A stretch of 64,000 nt of DNA from positions 13,515,339 through 13,579,338 of the forward strand of contig NC_034011.1 of NCBI RefSeq assembly GCF_000346465.2, read 5' to 3'. The notes below the pieces were generated by a model. The model was not told where the DNA came from. It was given only the letters and a program-made list of their open reading frames with translations, and made no database searches. Position 1 is the stretch's first letter, and every line of letters starts with the position of its first letter. Origin of the DNA: Prunus persica (Eukaryota; Streptophyta; Magnoliopsida; Rosales; Rosaceae). Positions 55,660 to 64,000 of the stretch are shown here, in pieces. The position numbers were made by a program, and so were the translations under genes.

Positions 55660-56620
55660 ACATATAAATACATCGACAATATAAATGCCACCGACGTTGT
55701 TTCGCATTCAACGTCAACTATATAAATACATACGTCGTAAATAATGACACTGACAACTATTTCCACGTCATCTTTTTTAGAAAAATCGAAGTGAAAAATT
55801 TATTTCACGACGGTTGTTTGTAAATAAGAGACGTAGTAGATTTCAATAACGTCGTCTTCTCATGTATTTAAAGACGTCATATTTTTTCTTGTCGTGAAAA
55901 TTATATTTAACGGCGTAGTGTTTTAGTTGTCGTCGTTGTATGTCTATCTTGTGGCCTTGTTCTTTTAATATGTGTCATATTTTTCCTTTTTAATGACGGT
56001 GATTTGTTTGAGTTGGTCGTCTATTCTCATCCTCGACTATTTTTTAGAACTTTAGCAGACTAAACACGTCTGTTTTTATTTGTTTTCGACGTTGTTTTAT
56101 TTAACAACGTCTAATATTTATCGTCGTTGTTTGTTTCTGAAAATAGGACGTATAAATTTTGTAATACGACTCTCATATATTTGTAACCGACGTTGTTTCA
56201 TTGTTCAACGTCTACTCTATAAATACATATGTCGTAAATAATGACACTGACAACTATTTCCACGTCATCTTTTATAGAAAAATCGAAGTGGAAAATTTAT
56301 TTTACGACGGCTCTTTTTATATAGGCGACGTAGTAGGTATCAATAACGTCGTCTTCTAATGTATTTAAAGACGTCATATTTTTTATTGTCGTGAAAATGA
56401 TATTTAACGGCATCTTATTTTAATTTTCGTCGTTGTATGTCTATATTGCGGCCTTGTTCTGTTAATATGTGTCATATTTTTCCTTTTTAACGACGGTTTT
56501 TTTAGAGAGTTGGTCGTCTATTATCATCTTCAACTGCTTTTTTAGATCTTTTTGCAGTACAAAGACGTCGTTTTTTATTTATTGATGACGTTGTATATTG
56601 TAACAACGTCGGTGATTTAG
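55660..56620. repeat. Tandem duplication of about 497 bp in the CACTA-2 right array
   Basis: ATGACACTGACAACTATTTC occurs at 55744 and 56241, and the following 350 bases run in parallel (ACGTCATCTTTT, AAAATCGAAGTG, GTCGTCTTCT, GGCCTTGTTCT, TTTTTCCTTTTTAA). Copies differ by about a tenth. The outer limits are approximate. Confidence 0.8.
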
Positions 56621-56725
56621 CGTCGTGGTTTATGAGGGAAAAGATGACGGTGGATTCCACGACCATTGAAAAACCGAATACACGACGGTGATTTACCGTC
56701 GTCTTTTTGCTTTTTTGTAGTAGTG

Positions 56726-59448
56726 AATGGCTGGTGAATTTCTGTAGATTCTTCTTCTACATGTGTTTTTTTAATTTCTGATGCTCAGATGATCACACTT
56801 GCTTCACAAAATTTGCTCAAAATTATGTTGTTTATAACATATCCAAAATTGAAGATCATCCAACCATTGTAGTGTTCTCTGCCTTCATTTTTCTGAAGCA
56901 TGTTCTTGAATTGATGTTGATGCCTTTGTTGCATGCTTGTTTTCTATACTTAAGTGCTTGAATTCCATTGCACTTCTCAAAACTGGTGAGTTAAGTACTG
57001 AATTTTGAGGTTGAGCTTTCGATTTAGGATGCTGGCTTGGTAATAAACAAGACTCATACAAGCTTACTTGGGTAATGCATGTCAAGTGTTTGTGGAAATG
57101 TCTCGTAGTAGTTTATGGGCTGTTCTTTGAACTTTCGAAATGTTTCTCTTGGAATCTACGTTGGAGATTTTGACGCATGAAAATAAACTTCTCCATGGTT
57201 GTGTTGGAACTAGTCTTGTGTCATTCGAAGGAAAGATGAATTTTTGGTGCAATTTCAAAGGGCTAAGTTGCTGGAACTGTGCAGTTTCTACTGCATGGCA
57301 AGTTTCAGGAATATGTTTGACATGCTTCCCTAGTTCTAAATGCGACGAAATTTTGGGAAAATAAAGCTTGATATGTCTAGTTCTGATCTAGAAAGTTTGG
57401 GATTTGTTGGTTGTAAGCTTGATTTCTAGTGATTTTCTAAAGGTGGGATATTTAGCTAGAATGGTTGAAAAGCTTGTGTATGAGTTTTGCTTGGCATGTT
57501 GCTTTTGTTTGAGAATTTAGCTTGTCCTTTCTCTTGTCATTAAGTGCTGATCTGGGCATTGCTAAAGCATGATCTTGAGCAATATTGTAATGAGGGCGTG
57601 ATGTTGTATGGTATTGTAGCAAGAGCATGAGTTCTTCAATTTGCTTGAAATGCGTGACTTGCTTGGAATGCTTGAAAGAAGTGAAATTTCTTGGCATGTA
57701 GATTGGTTTTATGCCATGTGAATTTGTCAAATGCTTGGTTAATGTGTTTGCTTGTTGCTTATGCATCATCTATCTACTTTAGAGGAGTTTCTTTAAAGAA
57801 AATGAAAGCATGCAAGTCTAAGTGTTGAAGCATTCATCTTCACAAAACGAGCATCTCTGAGAAGAATGATGGTGATGAGGAGGTTATGATTTATAAGGCA
57901 AATGATAGATTTCAAAGATGAGAGAATATATGAGGAGTTACATGAGGAGGCGATAGTTGTTGGATGTTACAGGTGGAGAATGGATGAATGTAGGAAAATA
58001 TGCTTCCAGCACCCTTTTTGTTTTCACGAGTACTGATAAATCCATAAATATACTCATTTATGTACTCTTTTTACTTAGATTTTGTAAGAGAATTAGATTT
58101 AAAAAGGGCTTATTACTTTACTTTTCTGATTTTCAGCTTTTCTGCGCTCTTAGAAGGTTTTTAAGGGAAAATCAACTTTTTAGAGGAATTTTAGCGCAAT
58201 ACCAATTGGAATGAAAGCTAACATCTTGAAGTTCAATCAATGATTTTTCTAGAATTTTCTACTGAGCCAATTGGTACAGTATTACAAGTAAATTTAGCCC
58301 ACATGCAGACAGGACAGTTTCGTACATGTTACGTGAATGTGAAGAAACGGAAGCCTTCCCGAATTTTCCAAGTTACGTGCTATATATGTTGGAAAGATAA
58401 GACATTATCTTTCTGAAATATATTTTTAATGATTTTTTTACAAGGCCGAAGATCCCCAAATCGTGTGAACATTGGGCTGAGCTGTATTTCCCAGTGGAGT
58501 TAGAAATTGTGATTTTTACTTTCCTATTTGGATTCCTTGTTTACCAAGACTTCTTGGACGACTTTTCAGTCAATTTTAGGGTTTAGAACTCTGATATAAG
58601 TGATATAAAAGACGAGCCAAGGCCTGATACAAAGGATTCACGTCCTAAAGAGATCAACCGCGCAAGAGGAGAAAGCTGCCAACGAGTTCTTTCTTTTCCT
58701 TCCTTCTTTAAATTTTCATTTCTTATGTATTTATTTTTGAGTTCATCCAAGACCATGAGGAACTAATTTCTTGTTAGTTAGGGCTTAATCTTGAAGCCCT
58801 AAACATTATTTTAATTTTATAAACAAGTTTAATGGATTTTTAGTTTCTACAAGCGTGATGATTTCGGTTTCTCTATGTTATGTGAATTCTAATATTTTGT
58901 TTCTTTGAGTAGCTAACTTAGAAGCATGTATTGGAATTAAATTGTTGTAGAACATAGGTCAATTGCCATATTGAATGTGTTCTTGTTGCAATGAATAATT
59001 GGGTTAAGAACTAGTTATGAGAAATCGATTCTTGAATTCCTAATAACAAATGCCATGTGTTAGGGTTTTTGTCACACTCATATTCTCTTTGATCTTAATG
59101 GATTCTTGATTGTTAATTTGAGTAAATGCCATACTAGATTTCAATTAAGAATACACGTATTGATGTAAATGCCATACACTTTACATACACTTAAGAGAGA
59201 ATCATACAACTCGAGTCAAATGCCATGATCTTGTTGTGAGTGTCGTCATCATATATGCTTGCTAGAAATTGATTATCTATTGTTGTTTATGGATTGATTG
59301 ATTGTTTTGAGGTGGATAGTAAGTCCTAGTTATTGTTCTTGATTGATTTTAAACCAATTTCTCTTAAACTCTAATTTAAATTCTCTTTTGTTTTCTGTTC
59401 CTTATTTTGTTTTATTCACAAAATCAAATCAAAACTCCCTTGGTGTAG
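56726..59448. other. Non-coding, repeat-like region between CACTA-2 and COP-4
   Basis: No supported gene. From 58480 to 59440 the sequence has the look of an LTR or leader of another element (AGGAACTAATTTCTTGTTAG; the word AAATGCCAT three times between 59048 and 59230). It seems to continue at 63008-63230 after COP-4. The class is not recognised. Confidence 0.45.
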
Positions 59449-62400
59449 TGGCTCATTCTCAGATCCCAACATATGGCTGACAGACAGTGGTGCTACAAAC
59501 CATATGACATCCGATCTTCAGCTGCTCTCCAACATCACTCCTTCCACTTCCACGGATAATGTTACTATAGGTAATGGTACTGGACTTAGGATTGCTAATG
59601 TTGGTAGTTCCTCTCTTGTCTCTGGTCACCGAGTCTTTCATCTACCTGAGGTCTTGCATGTTCCTAATCTTGCCACTAATCTGTTATCGGTTCATCAATT
59701 TTGTCTTGATAATCACTGCCAGATTTTATATAATGCATTGTGGTTCCAAATCCAGGATCTACAGGGGCGAACTCTATATCAAGGACAGTGCCATAATGGT
59801 CTTTATCCACTTCCAACAAGGACACCTTCTCTTTTTCCTAGCCTGGCTGCTTTTCATGGTCACAAAGTGTGCCATACTCTGTGGCACTATAGATTAGGTC
59901 ATCCTTCTCATGATATTACTAGTTCTATGTTAGCCAAAGCTCATATTCCCATTTCTCCTAGTTTGCCACATATGTGCAGCTTTTGTTTACATGGCAAGAT
60001 GTGTAAACAACCATTTCCATCTTCCCATATTATGTCTCAAATCCCTTTTGAAGTGATACACTCGGATGTCTGGGGTCCTACTCCCTATTCCTCTTTGCAT
60101 GGTCATAGGTACTATGTAATTTTCCTTGATGAGTGTACCAACTTCTGTTGGTTATTTCCATTAATGAAGAAATCTGATTGTTTCCCTACTTTTGTTCATT
60201 TTCTTGCCTACATTGAGAATCAGTTTGCTACTTCCATTAAGACTTTCCAATCTGATGATGGGGGTGAATATGTCAGTAAATATTTTCTGACCTATCTTGG
60301 TTCTAAAGGAATTTTACACCATAAGTCTTGTCCTTACACCCCTGAGCAAAATGGAAGAGCTGAAAGGAAACATCGCCACTTAGTTGAAACTGCTGTTACA
60401 CTTCTCACTACTGCTGCTCTTCCTTCCGAATTTCTTTTTCATGCATTATCCACTGCTAACCATCTCATTAATAGGATGCCATGCAAGTCTTTAGGTATGC
60501 ATTCTCCTTTTTCTAAGCTGTTCCACAAAGAACCCAATATTACTCTTTTGAAAGTGTTTGGTTGTGCTTGCTATCCTTTATTACGACCCTATACTCAATC
60601 TAAAGTGCAACCTAGGTCTGAACAATGTGTCTTTTTGGGGTATTCTTTGGAATATAAAGGTTATCTTTGTCTAGTACCCAAAACTGATCGCATTTACATC
60701 TCTCGCCATGTTGTCTTTGATGAGACTTGTTTTCCTTTTAAGAGTTCTTCATTTTCCCCAGACAGTCCCAAACCACCAGATTTCAAAACACTCCGTCCTT
60801 CCCTTTCTCCTAGATCTTCTCTACATTCTGCATGCACTCTTAGACTTGATAGTTTACCAGAGGCTCCTTCTTCTACTACACAATTAGCAAGTCCAGTATC
60901 TTATCCAAGGGAAGTTGTCTCTTCTGTTGATGTTATTGATTCTTCTACTGAGTTTATACAGGATCAGCTACTGCCACTACAGGATCAGGTACCAACAGAG
61001 TCTTCCACTCTGTCAGTCCCGTTATCTTCTTCTCCTGCACATGCCTTGGATCAGTCCCCTTCCCTAGATCTGATTGTGGACCTTCCTGCTCCACCTGTTA
61101 ACTCACATCCTATGCAAACTCGCTCCAAGTCTGGAATTATTAAGTCTCGCCATGGTTTCTTGGCTGCCAAGTCCACAAATGGCCCTTCTCCTTTCCATGA
61201 ACCACAGACTTATTCTCAGGCTGCCAAGGTTTCGGAATGGAATCATGCTATGGTTGATGAGTTTCAGGCTCTTGAAAAGCAGCATACTTGGACTCTTGTT
61301 CCTTATCAACCCTTCATGAACATTGTTGGTTGTAAATGGGTGTTCAAACTTAAGAAAAATGCTGATGGTTCTATTTCTCGGCACAAGGCTCGATTGGTTG
61401 CCAAAGGGTTTCATCAAGAGGCTGGTCTTGATTATGATGAAACATTCAGTCCTGTTGTCAAGCACTCTACAGTTCGATTGATCCTTGCTTTAGCTGCTTA
61501 ATATCATTGGTCCATTAAACAACTTGACGTGAAGAATGCTTTTCTTCATGGTGTACTTCATGAAGAAGTTTATATGCAACAGCCCCCTGGTTTTGAAGAT
61601 TCTGCTCATCCTCATCATGTGTGCCGCTTATTGAAGTCCCTTTATGGGTTGAAACAAGCTCCTCGGGCTTGGAATGAGCGTTTCACTACTCACTTGCTCA
61701 CCCTTGGTTTTGTTCAATCCTTGGCTGATACATCTCTGTTTATTCGCGTATCTGGGAGTGATCTTCTTGTTCTCCTCTTATATGTCGATGATATCATCTT
61801 GACTGGGAATAATAGTGTCTTGATTCAGCAGACCATTACAGCTCTCAGTCGTGAATTTGATATGAAGGATCTCGGCCAATTAACTTATTTTCTGGGACTC
61901 CAAGTTCAGTATACTTCCACCGGCATTCATGTTAATCAATCCAAATATGCGGCTGATCTTCTTCTTAAAGCTGGTATGACTCAATGCAAGCCTTGTTCTA
62001 CACCCTGTTTACCTACAGCAAAGTTACTCAAGTTTGATGGCACCCCTCTTTCGGATCCTACTGTCTATAGAAGTCTAGTGGGAGGGCTTCAATATCTTAC
62101 CTTCAGCAGACCTGATATTGCTTTTGCCGTGAACACTCTTTGCCAGTTTATGCATACTCCTACAGATTCACATTTTGCTGCTGTCAAACGTGTGCTGCGC
62201 TATTTGGCTGGTACTCTGACTCATGGCATTCATTTCACCTCTGGTGATGTGCATTTGCAAGCATATTCTGATGCAGACTGGGCAGGTGATGTCAATGATC
62301 GTCGGTCCACGACAGGGTCTGTTGTCTTTCTCGGCAATAATCCTATCTCTTGGTGTGCTAAGAAGCAGAACACTGTCTCTCGTTCCTCGACTGAGGCAGA

Positions 62401-62770
62401 ATACAGGGCTCTTGCTATCACTTCCGCTGAGTTATCCTGGCTTCACCAACTTCTACGTGATCTTCATGTCTTTCTTGATCGTCCCCCTGTTCTTTGGTGT
62501 GACAATATTTCGGCTTTAGCCCTTGCTAGCAATCCTGTGTTTCATGCGCGCACTAAGCACATTGAGATCGACTTCCACTTTATCCGTGAGCGTGTTACTA
62601 GGGGCGATATGCTGGTTTCTCATATTCCTAGTAGTAATCAACTGGCCGATATATTCACTAAAGGGCTGCATACTTCTCAGTTTTCGTATCTTCGAGACAA
62701 CCTAATGCTTAGTCCCCCAAGCATTAGCTTGAGGGGGGATGTTAGTCTACAACCCAAATTGCCAGAATGA
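59449..62770 (+). pseudogene. COP-4 pol (protease, integrase, RT, RNase H), truncated with one stop
   Basis: The protease active site is WLTDSGATNHM at 59472. Next are gag-pre-integrase (LWHYRLGHPSHD, CSFCLHGKMCKQPF), the integrase core with D in SDVWGPTPY, D in FQSDDGGEY and E in NGRAERKHR, then RT (WVFKLKKNADGSISRHKARL, DVKNAFLHGVLHEEVYM, LLYVDDIIL with intact catalytic YVDD) and RNase H (YSDADWAGDVNDRRSTTGSV, STEAEYRAL, LWCDNISALALASNPVFHAR). A TAA at 61499-61501 interrupts RT between LALAA and YHWSIKQL. The other codons of both halves are open and in one frame. The end of pol (stop at 62768-62770) overlaps the 3' LTR by 31 bases. Confidence 0.9.
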
Positions 62771-62786
62771 ATATAACTCATGCTGC

Positions 62787-62813
62787 ACGTGTCTGATAGG
62801 ATGGTCACGTGTC
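62787..62813 (+). promoter_or_regulatory. Pair of ABRE-like sites (ACGTGTC) in the COP-4 LTR
   Basis: CACGTGTCTG occurs twice, with ACGTGTC at 62787-62793 and 62807-62813, 20 bases apart and about 95-120 bases before the TATA box. This core is known to bind bZIP factors in abscisic-acid response. Function here is inferred. Confidence 0.5.
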
Positions 62814-62983
62814 TGTTAGTTAGGATGAGTTGGCTAATGAGCTGGCTGGTTGTTATTGTTGTTAATCTGTTCTTAACTTAATTCCCTAGTTAGTTAGCTA
62901 ATAGATATATATAAGTCGATTGTAAAACTCTGTATTCAATTTAAGAAGAGAAAATCTGTTTGAGAACTCTATTCGGTTTTGCT

Positions 62984-63006
62984 TTCTCTCTCTCTCTCTC
63001 TCTCTC
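62984..63006. repeat. (TC)n microsatellite
   Basis: About eleven TC units at the end of the COP-4 LTR. Confidence 0.95.
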
Positions 63007-63007
63007 A

Positions 63008-64000
63008 ATACTTCTAGTCTTAAGAAGCTTGATCTGGTTCATCCATGGCTCCCATGAAGAAAGCTTTCATTTGGAAGTCCTTTGTTTTGATTTTCATTGC
63101 ATGACATTGATAAACATCTCTTTAGATCTCATTCTTCGTGGGATCGACCCTTGCTTGCTTACTATACTATCATTTGATTTGTGCACTTGCAAGGTTTTAA
63201 TATTGTTGTTAAAATTTACCAACAAGTACCTCTCCAAAGTCTGTATCCTTTTTTTTTTTTTTTTTTTAAAAAAAACTTGATTGAAAGGCTCCAAAACATG
63301 AGAAGAACAAGCTAGTCGTTGAAGTCACTTCGAGTGTTCTTTTAGCGATGCAATGAGTTTGTTTAATTATTGTAAGGATGGATTTAGTTCTGGAGGTTAT
63401 GAAGCACATATACTGGTAGCATCTTTGAAATCGAGCATGTGCTAGAAGGATGTTTGAAATAGGGCAGGTGCTGGAAATTCTTTGCTTGTGGAGTAGGCAA
63501 TGCTTTACTTAATGTGGAATAGGTGCTGGAAGAACGTGACTTGGCTTGGCATGATTAGCTCGGACTTTAGTATGTGGGTAATCTAATGGTTGAATTGAAT
63601 CAAGATATAGCTTGGTCTGGCATGAGGGCTTTGGTAGATTAGAAGATGAAAAATATAGAGGAAGATGCTTAAGGCTTTGAGCATGATAGTGTCTGTGATA
63701 TCTTGAAAGCGGTATAGCTGTTGGCAAATAAGTATTGCAATATTGAGGCCTTAAGTCACTTGGACTAGATCTTAGTTTTGGAGTCCACTGCGCTACCTTC
63801 TAATACTCAGATCCAGGGCTCCTATTTCAAATTCGGTGGCATGATGGTTCCCTCTTTCGGCAACATGACTATAGGGCTTGTATTATCTTCCAGGAGCATT
63901 TCATACAGCACATCATTATCTTTCATGTTTTGCTTGGCTTGAATCTTGGTTACTGCAAGCATATTTTGGTTGTTGTGTTGCATGGTAACTTTACTTTTTT
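63008..64000. other. Non-coding region to the window end
   Basis: No gene seen. 63136-63195 carries TTCGTGGGATCGACCC ... TTGTGCACTTGCAAGG, related to the reverse of 34171-34240. A T run stands at 63249-63267. After 63300, words such as GGCTTGGCATGA recur as at 46700-47200. Confidence 0.45.

Larger units (their letters stand above)
49743..56725 (+). mobile_element. CACTA-2: complete CACTA element with captured gene pieces
   Basis: It starts CACTACTACAAAAAGTG and ends CTTTTTTGTAGTAGTG, with AAT on both sides (49740-49742, 56726-56728), the 3-bp target duplication of CACTA elements. Inverted ends extend about 27 bases to AAAAGACGAC. The interior is filled with CGTCGT/ACGACG units. It encodes a Ptta/En/Spm (Transposase_24) protein but no TNPD-type catalytic transposase, so it would depend on another element for movement. 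It also holds an RPN6 fragment and B3-like sequence. Confidence 0.93.
59449..63007 (+). mobile_element. COP-4: 5'-truncated copia retrotransposon
   Basis: The left border falls inside pol just before the protease active site, with no LTR or gag upstream. Pol then runs complete through RNase H to a polypurine tract (GAGGGGGGA) and the 3' LTR (62740-63007). The left junction with unrelated sequence is near 59449, right after TTGGTGTAGTG. Copia pol is well preserved with one stop codon, so the element is younger than most here. Confidence 0.85.
62740..63007 (+). repeat. COP-4 3' LTR (about 268 bp)
   Basis: It starts TGTTAGTCTACAACCC after the polypurine tract and ends at a (TC)n run with TCTCTCA. 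A TATA box (TATATATAAG) lies at 62905-62914. The end coordinate is inferred from TG...CA; no second LTR is available for comparison. Confidence 0.7.

Overview
The window looks like nuclear DNA of a flowering plant, most likely a dicot. It is AT-rich and carries spliced transposase genes, long LTR retrotransposons of plant-only lineages, two CACTA (En/Spm) elements and a fragment of a plant-type proteasome gene. CACTA arrays built on a GCGCGACGAAA-type unit remind me of Rosaceae genomes, but that is an impression and not a proof. I see no intact host gene, no tRNA or rRNA gene and no CRISPR array. About three quarters of the window can be assigned to mobile elements, many nested inside one another.

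Layout: (1) 1-4146 is the 5' part of a CACTA element (CACTA-1, minus strand) with a decayed TNPD-type transposase and an array of subterminal repeats. (2) 4147-6022 holds a worn LTR relic of Tat type and unassigned sequence. (3) 6023-10750 is bounded by inverted repeats and carries two pieces of an unrecognised gene split by a decayed copia element (COP-1, 6704-10310). (4) 11205 to about 28.7 kb is a decayed copia element (COP-2). Exactly at its polypurine tract/3' LTR junction sits a 14.4-kb Tat-lineage Ty3/gypsy element (TAT-1, 12539-26970) with a perfect GGAGG target duplication. TAT-1 has gag, protease, RT, RNase H, a second plant-type RNase H and integrase on the plus strand, then a seven-exon plant-mobile-domain (PMD) gene on the minus strand. 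(5) 28999-46141 is a chromovirus-like gypsy relic (CHR-1, minus). It is interrupted by a 3.9-kb solo LTR that itself contains a 352-bp MITE, and by a stack in which copia COP-3 (35047-45310, target duplication CCCAC) contains TAT-2, a 5'-truncated relative of TAT-1 that has lost most of pol but keeps the antisense PMD gene. (6) 46142-49742 is repeat-like non-coding DNA. (7) 49743-56725 is a complete CACTA element (CACTA-2, target duplication AAT). It encodes a Ptta/En/Spm-family protein, half of a B3 DNA-binding domain and a captured fragment of the 26S proteasome gene RPN6, all embedded in CGTCGT arrays. (8) 56726-64000 is non-coding repeat DNA holding a young-looking, 5'-truncated copia element (COP-4) with one stop codon in its pol.

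How the parts relate: few of the genes look functional. The most informative biology is gene capture (PMD in the Tat elements, B3 and RPN6 in CACTA-2, unknown gene pieces in the inverted-repeat element) and regulatory sequence in LTRs (ten W-box cores in COP-2, a pair of ABRE-like sites in COP-4, TATA boxes). TAT-1 and TAT-2 share the position, orientation, intron pattern and upstream region of the PMD gene, so this gene is a lasting part of the family rather than a single accident. All reading was by eye; identities and divergence values are hand counts.
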